A DNA stretch of 8,176 nt from B4-G1 sp964393895 (GTDB taxonomy: Bacteria > Chloroflexota > Anaerolineae > B4-G1), in assembly GCA_964393895.1 (NCBI GenBank), contig CAYMWP010000175.1:1-8176 (forward strand), given 5' to 3'. The position numbers and the translations under genes are program-made. The notes below the pieces were generated by a model. It did no database searches and was not told where the DNA came from. It saw nothing but the letters and a program-made list of their open reading frames with translations. Below, piece by piece: positions 1-5,678 of the stretch (positions are counted from its first letter, which is position 1; the number at the start of each line of letters is the position of its first letter).

Positions 1-54
1 CTACGAACATCACTTTCTCTCAAGATACAAAATCTAACATTGTCGAGGTAATTA
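1..54 (+). repeat. Left copy of 54-base inverted end repeat
   Basis: Bases 1-54 are the reverse complement of 8122-8175, with mismatches only at positions 29 and 51 (52 of 54 identical). The sequence begins CTACGAACATCACTTTCTCT. It ends 11 bases before the peptidase stop codon, which lies on the minus strand. No internal palindrome, ORF or known element end is recognisable. It could be a dispersed intergenic repeat present in both orientations, or the ends of a larger element. The two mismatches argue against a simple fold-back assembly artefact, because an artefact copy would be identical. Confidence 0.85.
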
Positions 55-65
55 CCAAATAACTA

Positions 66-1217
66 TCACAGCCCGACAAGCTCGCGCGGGAACGTGGTCA
101 GGCTCTCCACACCGCCGGGCGTGACGAGCACGTCATCTTCGATGCGCACTCCGCCCCGCCCCGGCAGGTAGATGCCCGGTTCGACGGTAAAGGTCATCCC
201 CGGCTGCAAGATACGCTCGTTCCCCGCGACGATGTAGGGCGGCTCGTGCACCTCCAGCCCCAGGCCGTGGCCCGTGCGGTGGGTAAAGTACTCGCCGTAC
301 CCGGCCTCCTCAATCACGGCTCGCGCCGCCCGGTCAACCGTCTCCGCAGGAACGCCCGGCCTGACCGCCGCCCGCCCCGCCGCGTTGGCCGCCCTCACCA
401 CCTCGTAGACCCGCGCCATTTCCGGCTCCAGCGCGCCGATGGCAAAGGTGCCGTTGCGCTTTCCTTTACAGAAGAAGGTGCGCGTGATGTCGGCGGCGTA
501 ACCGCCCACGGTGATGCCACAGTCCACGACGATGGCCTCGCCCGGCCCAATGGCCCGGTCAGAGGGGACGGCGTGGGGCGAGGCGCTGTTCGGGCCGGCC
601 ACGACGATGGGCGGGAATGACAGTCCCTCCCCGCCGCCGCGCAGCATCTCGGTCATCAACAACCCGGCGACCTGCCGTTCGCTCATGCCCAGTTTCACCT
701 GCTGCATCGTCTCTTCCAGCGCGGATTCGGTGATAGCGATGGCGCGCCGCATGTGCGTCAACTCACGCTCGTCCTTGCATATCCGCTGTTCTACCAGCAA
801 CTCCTCGGCCGGGAGCAGCCGGCAACCCGGCGCGTACTGCTCCAGCAACCGCACCTCGACCAACCGCATCCGCAGCGCCTCCACTCCGACGATACAGCGA
901 TGTCCTGAGCCTGTCGAAGGGTCGGCCAACGCCAGCGACGCACAGGCGCGCTGAAAAGCCTGCTCGTGTCCCTCTTCGTCGGTGTAAGGGAACACTTCCA
1001 TTTCAATGGGAATGTCCTCGACTTTGACTGCCTCGAAAGCGGGCGCGACGATGGCGGGCGGCCTATCCACAGGGATGAACGCGACGATGGGCCGCTCGCT
1101 GAGGTGAAACGAGAGGCCGGTGAGGTAGTACAGGTTAGGGCCGGGCACCAGCGCCAGCGCGTCGAGGCCGTGGGCGGCGGCTCGCTCGGGCAGGCGATTG
1201 AGACGATTTGTATGCAT
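66..1217 (-). CDS. M24B metallopeptidase, Xaa-Pro aminopeptidase/dipeptidase (PepQ/PepP-like)
   Basis: This is a cytosolic dinuclear-metal peptidase expected to cleave Xaa-Pro bonds in short peptides. The 383-residue product has the usual two-part layout: a creatinase-like N-terminal domain (about 5-145, with the typical NLYYLTG segment near residue 28) and a pita-bread catalytic domain (about 153-380). All five metal ligands of the M24 family are visible: D232 (VVDCG), D243 (ADITRT), H317 (TGHGLG), E346 (TVEPGIY) and E360 (RIEDD). The substrate-binding histidines H215 and H324 are also present, so it should be active. The ATG at 1217 is preceded by GGAGG six bases upstream. It starts 21 bases after the LCP gene stop, so the two are probably cotranscribed. 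Oddity: residues about 99-106 (DPSTGSGH) are encoded by a dispersed-repeat unit at 901-921. Aminopeptidase versus dipeptidase specificity cannot be settled from sequence. Confidence 0.93.
   Translation of the reverse strand: MHTNRLNRLPERAAAHGLDALALVPGPNLYYLTGLSFHLSERPIVAFIPVDRPPAIVAPAFEAVKVEDIPIEMEVFPYTDEEGHEQAFQRACASLALADPSTGSGHRCIVGVEALRMRLVEVRLLEQYAPGCRLLPAEELLVEQRICKDERELTHMRRAIAITESALEETMQQVKLGMSERQVAGLLMTEMLRGGGEGLSFPPIVVAGPNSASPHAVPSDRAIGPGEAIVVDCGITVGGYAADITRTFFCKGKRNGTFAIGALEPEMARVYEVVRAANAAGRAAVRPGVPAETVDRAARAVIEEAGYGEYFTHRTGHGLGLEVHEPPYIVAGNERILQPGMTFTVEPGIYLPGRGGVRIEDDVLVTPGGVESLTTFPRELVGL
901..921 (-). repeat. Dispersed CCTTCGACAGGCTCAGG repeat inside the peptidase gene
   Basis: The plus strand reads CCTGAGCCTGTCGAAGG, a short repeat I recognise as recurring many times in some Chloroflexota and other environmental genomes. 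Here it lies within an open reading frame and is translated as DPSTGSGH, between the last N-terminal-domain helix and the strand reading CIVGVEAL. The frame is kept. The segment is Gly/Ser/Thr-rich and is likely a surface loop, so the insertion may be tolerated. Confidence 0.6.
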
Positions 1218-1238
1218 GGTATACCTCCAATCTCTACA

Positions 1239-2789
1239 TCACGGGCTGCGACAGGTCTGATAGTCGGCGCCGACGATGAGCCGGTACGAGAACGGCATAT
1301 TGGGGTCGGGCGCAGAGATGACGTTCTCGGCCGAGATGTTGAACATCCACTGCAAGTAGGGGGCCGCGCCCCCCTTAGTCGTGGTCGTAAAATCAATCAA
1401 TCTGGTCTGGGGGTAATCCTGCCGGTCGGGCTGACCAACGATGGCGACGAATCCCTCGCGGAAGAGACGGTCAGCGGCCAACTGATCCCAGTCCGCGGTT
1501 CCGGTCCCGTTCCACACCTCCACTGTCTGGAGCGTGCGCCACAAGCGCCCCTCCGGCAGCGGAGCCAGCGCCTCGCTCACCACCGGCTCGATCTCTTCCC
1601 AGTTGGGCAAAAATACCGCCGCTCCCTTGGGGGTCGTCCAGGGTGTGACCTGCTGGTAGCCGATGTTGCGGAAGCGCACGTTCTGCTCGTCGAGCCGAAA
1701 GGCTATCTCAGCCAACGTGACCACGTCGCCGAACTCTATGTCGGTGACGAGCGCACCTCGGAATTGCTCCCACAATTGTGGAGTGCGGGGCAAGAGATCG
1801 AGGCTGCGCGCCTTGCGCCACATGGCCTGTAACACCTGCTGCTGGCGTCGCTCGCGGGCAAAGACGCTGGAGGTCTTGCGCGAGCGGGCGTACCAGAGCG
1901 CCGTTTCCCCGTCCATATTATGCACCCCCGGCTCCAACACCTTGATGGGATAGTCGCCATTCTCGTCAGGATAGGGCCAATGGTCCTGGAGGCGACAGTG
2001 GACGGGGATTTCCACGCCGCCCAGTGTGTTAACGATGCCGATGAGACCGTCAAAGTCAGTGCGCACGTAGTGATGTATCGGGATGCCCAGGTTGTAGATC
2101 ATCGTACTCCGAAACAGAGCCGGCCCGCCGCCCGCGTATCCGTACAGATCGCCGTACATGTCGGCGCAGTTGATGCGGCTCATCCAAAGACCGGGGACAT
2201 AGACGTAGAGATCGCGGGGGATGGAGAGCACGGTCACGGCCGGCACCAGCGGTTGGATGGAGACGACCTGAACGACGTCGGTGTGCCAGACGTCCCAATC
2301 GGGGCGCTGGTCGCTGCCCAGCACGGCGACGTTGATAGTGCCGGGGGCCATCTCCACCAATGGCACAGGCGTGGGTATGGGTGTCGTGTCAGAGATATCG
2401 GGCGTCGCAAAGAGAAACACTGGTGTAGGTAGCAGCGCGGACGTGGGCAGCGGCGCGGGTGTAGGCAGCGGCGCCAAAGTGGGCGTGGGCGTAAAAGTAG
2501 GAGTAGTGGTGGGAACATCGGTGGCGGTGGGCGTGGTCGTTGGATCGGGCGTCGGCGTGGGAGTGATGGTAGGAGACGGCGAGGGCGCAGGTGTAAAGGT
2601 CGCTGGCGGTGACGTGGGGAGCGGGATAGTCGGAGCCAGCGTCGGCATCACAAAAATGGACATGAGATCACCGTTGACCTGTACCGCTCCCAGAAATGCC
2701 CCAAATGCTGCGAGCAACAAAATCGGGATTATCCACTTGGCCCGCGCCAATTTGCACCCCCTACTTGGCTCCATCGCGCACGTTACCAT
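1239..2789 (-). CDS. LCP (LytR-CpsA-Psr) family cell-envelope protein with LytR_C domain
   Basis: The product is a membrane-anchored, extracellular protein of 516 residues. LCP proteins transfer anionic glycopolymers from polyprenyl-phosphate carriers onto the cell wall or other acceptors. One membrane helix lies at about residues 19-36. A long Thr/Pro-rich linker follows (about 49-145), then the LCP domain (about 152-325). Family hallmarks are present: LGSDQRP (157-163) with D160 and R162, TDVV near 170, SIPRDL (189-194) with R192, LGGVEIPV near 257, GVHNMDGETALWYARSRK near 288 and RERRQQQ near 312. The end (about 422-508, VEVWNGTG onward) resembles the LytR_C domain. I chose the ATG at 2789, with GGGG a few bases upstream, because the longer frame back to a GTG at 2918 runs into the MITE-like element. 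An ATG at 2774 is the alternative. It precedes the peptidase gene in a probable two-gene unit. Confidence 0.9.
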   Translation of the reverse strand: MVTCAMEPSRGCKLARAKWIIPILLLAAFGAFLGAVQVNGDLMSIFVMPTLAPTIPLPTSPPATFTPAPSPSPTITPTPTPDPTTTPTATDVPTTTPTFTPTPTLAPLPTPAPLPTSALLPTPVFLFATPDISDTTPIPTPVPLVEMAPGTINVAVLGSDQRPDWDVWHTDVVQVVSIQPLVPAVTVLSIPRDLYVYVPGLWMSRINCADMYGDLYGYAGGGPALFRSTMIYNLGIPIHHYVRTDFDGLIGIVNTLGGVEIPVHCRLQDHWPYPDENGDYPIKVLEPGVHNMDGETALWYARSRKTSSVFARERRQQQVLQAMWRKARSLDLLPRTPQLWEQFRGALVTDIEFGDVVTLAEIAFRLDEQNVRFRNIGYQQVTPWTTPKGAAVFLPNWEEIEPVVSEALAPLPEGRLWRTLQTVEVWNGTGTADWDQLAADRLFREGFVAIVGQPDRQDYPQTRLIDFTTTTKGGAAPYLQWMFNISAENVISAPDPNMPFSYRLIVGADYQTCRSP

Positions 2790-2830
2790 TCTAACCCCAT
2801 TGCAAGTATAGCGCAACTGCGGTCGCCTGT

Positions 2831-2969
2831 GTTCGGGCGCAGCAATTCCCGTTGTGGCAATTCTAGCTTGGGTGCATCGGCCTAAAAGAGCCGATGCTAG
2901 GAAAAAACTAGCCAGCACCGTCTGTTTTACGGCGGTGCGGCTTCAAAACGGGAATTACTGGTTCGGGCA
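2831..2969. mobile_element. Putative 121-bp MITE with flanking target-site duplication
   Basis: The element proper would be 2840-2960. Its ends are CAGCAATTCCCGTT (2840-2853) and the inverted partner AACGGGAATTACTG (2947-2960), 14 bp with one mismatch. The flanks carry the direct repeat GTTCGGGC at 2831-2838 and 2961-2968, which would be 9 bp with one mismatch if the next base is included. Inside are two further hairpins: GCATCGGC (2874-2881) with GCCGATGC (2890-2897), and GCACCG (2915-2920) with CGGTGC (2933-2938). It encodes no protein, so it would need a transposase elsewhere. An IS family cannot be named from this alone. Confidence 0.6.
2874..2897. repeat. 8-bp perfect stem-loop inside the putative MITE
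   Basis: GCATCGGC and GCCGATGC pair perfectly around an 8-base loop. No T-run follows on either strand: the A-run at 2902-2907 gives T residues before the stem on the minus strand. It is therefore not a convincing intrinsic terminator and is better read as internal structure of the element. Confidence 0.55.
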
Positions 2970-2970
2970 G

Positions 2971-2999
2971 TTGACAAGCTGGTAAAGATTATGTAAGAT
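2971..2999 (+). promoter_or_regulatory. Sigma-70-type promoter for the selenoprotein-like operon
   Basis: A perfect -35 hexamer TTGACA (2971-2976) is separated by exactly 17 bp from TAAGAT (2994-2999), a five-of-six match to TATAAT. Transcription would start near 3006, giving a leader of about 35 bases with AAGGAAAGG (3026-3034) as ribosome binding site 7 bases before the ATG at 3042. The -35 hexamer lies 10 bp from the edge of the putative MITE. The direct repeat AAGATTATG at 2985-2993 and 2995-3003 overlaps the -10 element with a 10-bp period and may bind a regulator. Confidence 0.7.
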
Positions 3000-3041
3000 T
3001 ATGCCCAAGATCATGTCCTACTCTCAAGGAAAGGCATCCTT

Positions 3042-4199
3042 ATGAACCGGACTATCACCTCCCGCCTTTGGGCTATCATCGGCGTCGGTGTCGCCGTCAT
3101 CGTTGGAGTGGGAGCGCTGCTGATGTTCCTGGGACGCGGGCCGGGCGAGCTGCCCCCGGCGCCGCCCCCTGTAACCCTTACCCAAGCCGACGGGCCAATC
3201 GCAGCCAGCATCAATGGCAGTGTCATCAGCCAATCCTCCTGGGGAGAGGCGGTTCTGCTCGACCAGGTGTTGAGCGGGTTGGCCGGCCAATCGGCTCCCA
3301 CGCCCGAAGAGACATTGTGGCGGTTGATTGACCAAGAGTTGGTGTTACAGTCCACGTCAGAGCAAGAGCCGACGGCGGAACAAGTCGAGGCGCAGATCAC
3401 CGCGCTGCAACAGACCTGGGGCGTGGACGAAAGCGCTGTAACGGCGGCGCTGGAGAGAGTGGGGCTAAAGCGCGCAGTGTTCGAGCAGGCGGTTGGACGA
3501 TTGTTGAAGGTGCAGGCCGGCCTGGCAACCCTAACCAACCAGGGATACGATACCGCCGCCTGGCTAGAGGAGCACCGGGGCGGCGCAGACATCCAGATCT
3601 TTGAAGGCGCGGCGGCTTTGCCCATTTCCACCGCTCAGTCGCCGATCCCTACTATGTCGGTTCCATCACCTCCTCCCACCCTTGCTGCCGCGAAGGCGGC
3701 GGCAACGCCTACTTCCGCACCCGCAACCGCTCCACCCATTCCCACCTCACCCCTGGCGGATCTCGAATTCGCCCCCGATTTCACCCTAGAACGGGCCGGC
3801 GGCGGAGCGCTCACGCTGACGGAACAATTGTCCGAGGGACCGGTGGTGCTGGTCTTTTTCCAGAGATGCGGTTGAGGGCCTGACCGAACGCAACTCGTGA
3901 AGTTGCAGCAAAGCTATCGAGCGTTTCAGCAGGCCGGGGCAGAGGTGGTCGCGCTGGCGGTCGTTCCCCTGGCGCAAGTGGACGGAGTGCGCAAGGTGAC
4001 AGGAGCGACCTTCCCGCTGCTGGCCGACCCGGTGCACCGCGCAGCCGAGGCGTACGGGGTGTACAATCTGTTCAACGACGCCCTCGCCGCGCCTTCCGTG
4101 TTCGTCGTTGACACAGACGGGCGCATCGTGTGGAGCTATGTCGGCAAGAACGGCGGCGACCGGCCGGACGAGCGGGTGATTTTAGAGCAATTGCCGTGA
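3042..4199 (+). CDS. Probable selenoprotein: membrane-anchored SurA_N-like domain fused to peroxiredoxin-like domain, in-frame UGA at codon 278
   Basis: Translated through the TGA at 3873-3875, the product has 385 residues. It starts with a signal anchor (about 10-30). A SurA_N/foldase-like helical domain follows (about 52-187; begins AASINGSVIS, contains LIDQELVLQ). Next is a Pro/Ala/Thr linker (about 188-238), then an AhpC/TSA redoxin domain (about 239-385; APDFTLE, VVLVFF, FPLLADP, APSVFVVDTDGRIVW). Compared with the family pattern FYRGxWCPFCREQL, the stretch FFQRCG-U-GPDRTQL puts the TGA at the peroxidatic Cys, with Asp281 in place of the second Cys of CxxC. Cys276 lies two residues before it. 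Five other genes here end with TGA, and tryptophan is encoded by TGG, so UGA is not generally reassigned. A SECIS-like hairpin follows. Likely role: thiol/peroxide redox chemistry outside the membrane. Alternatives are a nonsense mutation or a sequencing error at a TGC codon. No selA, selB, selC or selD is in the window. Confidence 0.8.
3873..3875 (+). other. In-frame TGA, proposed selenocysteine codon (Sec278)
   Basis: The codons run TGC GGT TGA GGG CCT GAC, that is C-G-U-G-P-D. Reading continues in the same frame for 107 more sense codons that complete the redoxin fold, up to the TGA at 4197-4199. The position matches the peroxidatic Cys of AhpC/TSA-type redoxins by its distance from the VVLVFF strand and by the following R-x-Q-L residues. 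Confidence 0.78.
3890..3906 (+). promoter_or_regulatory. Candidate bacterial SECIS hairpin
   Basis: GCAACT (3890-3895) pairs perfectly with AGTTGC (3901-3906) around the 5-base loop CGTGA. The loop G at 3897 is the second loop base, and 21 bases separate it from the TGA. Bacterial SECIS elements are known as short stem-loops just after the UGA, with a G in the first two loop positions and roughly 16-37 bases of spacing; this one fits. It lies inside the coding region, as bacterial SECIS elements do. It would recruit SelB with GTP and Sec-tRNA. The free energy was not computed. Confidence 0.65.
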
Positions 4200-4216
4200 G
4201 GGGAGAGCCATCGAAC

Positions 4217-4849
4217 GTGAAGCGTCGAACGTCGGTGGGCAGGACCACCATCGCCTACGATAACATTGCCGCCCGTTACGCGGCGCGGGAGGTATATCCC
4301 CTGGAGCGGGAGCTGGCGCGCTTCCGGCGGATGGCGCCAGAGCATGGGCTGGCGCTGGACGTGGGGTGCGGACCGGGGCAATACGCCCGCGCGCTGGAGT
4401 CAGGTGGGCTGCGCGTCGTGGCCCTTGATCTCTCCACGAGTATGCTCCGCCAGGCGCACGCAAGTGGAACCCCGCGGCTAGTGCGCGCCGATATGCGCCG
4501 TCTTCCCTTTGCCAGCGGGTGCACCGACGGCTGCTTTGCCTGCGCCTCGCTGCTGCACCTGCCCCGGGCACAGGCGTCCCAGGCGCTCCTAGAGTTTCGG
4601 CGCGTGCTCCGTACTGGCGGCGCGCTCTACGTCGGGGTGAAGGAGGGACAGGGGGAGCAATGGGTGGCCGGGCAGGAGGGTTACGAGCGTTTCTTTGTCT
4701 ACTACCAGCCGGAAGAGATTGACCGCACGATTCAAGCAGCGGGTTTCGATCTCGTGGATGGTTGGATCAACCCGCCAGGAGAGGGCCAACGGCACGATTG
4801 GATCAACCGCTTCGCGGCGGCACAGCCATCACGGGCGAACTGTTCTTGA
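4217..4849 (+). CDS. Class I SAM-dependent methyltransferase (Methyltransf_11/25-like)
   Basis: This is a soluble protein of 210 residues. The SAM-binding motif I is LDVGCGPGQY (47-56). Strand 2 ends in the acidic residue D71 (VVALDLS), expected to hold the ribose. RADMRRLPF (about 94-102) matches the motif around strand 3, and LLEFRRVLRTGGALYVGVK (from about residue 128) matches the post-motif helix and strand of the Methyltransf_11 family. The N-terminal YDNIAARY is also typical. The substrate cannot be deduced. The start chosen is the GTG at 4217, 17 bases after the selenoprotein-like gene stop, with GGGGAGAG at about 4200-4207 as a somewhat distant ribosome binding site. A longer frame opens at 4130 but overlaps the upstream gene by 70 bases with no homology in the extension. 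It is probably cotranscribed with its upstream neighbour. Confidence 0.88.
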   Translation: MKRRTSVGRTTIAYDNIAARYAAREVYPLERELARFRRMAPEHGLALDVGCGPGQYARALESGGLRVVALDLSTSMLRQAHASGTPRLVRADMRRLPFASGCTDGCFACASLLHLPRAQASQALLEFRRVLRTGGALYVGVKEGQGEQWVAGQEGYERFFVYYQPEEIDRTIQAAGFDLVDGWINPPGEGQRHDWINRFAAAQPSRANCS

Positions 4850-4901
4850 TGCACGAGCCGCATCCTTCAGGCGCGCGGCGTGTTATAGCAGGGGGAAAGT
4901 A

Positions 4902-5555
4902 ATGGATCCAGAAATCGTTGCAGTCATTGGATTATGCGTATTCCTGATACTGTGGTACGGTGCGGGTCACCTGTATAACCGCCGTCGGGGGCAGCGCATC
5001 TTTAACTGGTTGGAAGCAGGACTAGACGTTCTGGGAGGCAAGCGCGAGGCCGGCTGGATCGGATCACCCGCCTCCGGCGCTCGCGTCAACGTCGTCCAGG
5101 CGGCCCCACCTTTCCGCCGGTTAGAGATCACACTACTGCTGGAAAATCGCGAGATACTGCCACTGTGGCTGCTACACCGCTTGCGCTATACTCAAGACTG
5201 GCTTATAATAAAAGCTACGCTGCGCTCACCGCGCCGGGGTGAAGTGGAAGTTGTACCGGCCGGCGGGCGGATAGCAAAGGGCCTGCGTAGAGAACAAGAA
5301 CAACCCTGGACGTGGCGGGGAAGGATGTACGGGTTGATGGTGGCGTATCGAGGCACCGGCGCTCAACAGCAGGTGACAGCTTTGAACCCCTGGCTGGACA
5401 CTTATGGTGTTCACCTACACCGCTTCTCATGGCGCAAGACTGACCCACACATCCAACTCCAGATGAAAGCAGCCAGCCTGCTTACCACATCCAGCCAGGC
5501 GTTCCTGACAGACCTGCGGGCCGCGCTTGAGAGAGTGATAATCGTTGACAATTGA
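4902..5555 (+). CDS. Membrane-anchored protein of unknown function
   Basis: I do not recognise the family. The 217-residue product begins with one hydrophobic helix (about 5-22), followed by YNRRRGQR, so the bulk is predicted to be cytoplasmic. The rest is a soluble, Arg-rich domain (about 30-210) with alternating hydrophobic stretches suggesting beta strands (RLEITLLLENREILPLW near 76, WLIIKATLRS near 98, MYGLMVAYRG near 143). It ends in a helix (FLTDLRAALERVIIV). The ATG at 4902 has GGGGGAAAG directly upstream (4891-4899). The frame is open back to 4695, but that extension overlaps the methyltransferase and lacks a better start. It follows the methyltransferase stop by 52 bases, so the operon may continue, but the function is unrelated as far as can be seen. 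Confidence 0.78.
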   Translation: MDPEIVAVIGLCVFLILWYGAGHLYNRRRGQRIFNWLEAGLDVLGGKREAGWIGSPASGARVNVVQAAPPFRRLEITLLLENREILPLWLLHRLRYTQDWLIIKATLRSPRRGEVEVVPAGGRIAKGLRREQEQPWTWRGRMYGLMVAYRGTGAQQQVTALNPWLDTYGVHLHRFSWRKTDPHIQLQMKAASLLTTSSQAFLTDLRAALERVIIVDN

Positions 5556-5678
5556 CAGATGTGTTCGGGGGCAAAAAGGAGGCGCAGAAAAAAATAGAAG
5601 CCAAAAGAAACCCAAACAGGCACTTGAACAACTCGTCTAACAGTAATTAGTCGCTTTTAACTAGGGAGGGTATAAACG

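Noticed and set aside
246..954. Plus-strand ORFs opposite the peptidase gene
   Set aside because: They are antisense shadows of a GC-rich gene with complete catalytic motifs on the minus strand.
2790..2918. N-terminal extension of the LCP gene from a GTG at 2918
   Set aside because: The extension is translated largely from the putative MITE and lies before the membrane anchor without a ribosome binding site. The ATG at 2789 fits the family better.
3897..4199. Separate 100-aa gene starting at a GTG at 3897
   Set aside because: No ribosome binding site. It would lack the first strand and catalytic site of the redoxin fold, and it is in frame with the upstream gene through a single TGA.
3042..4199. 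Simple pseudogene with a nonsense mutation
   Set aside because: Not excluded, but less likely: the frame is otherwise intact on both sides, the TGA is precisely at the catalytic position, and a SECIS-like hairpin follows.
5545..5557. Two overlapping-phase TTGACA boxes as a cstA promoter
   Set aside because: No acceptable -10 hexamer lies 16-18 bp downstream of either, and both overlap the end of the preceding gene.
5559..5597. 12-codon basic leader ORF before cstA (ATG at 5559)
   Set aside because: No ribosome binding site and no sign of attenuation structures. A frame this short is expected by chance.
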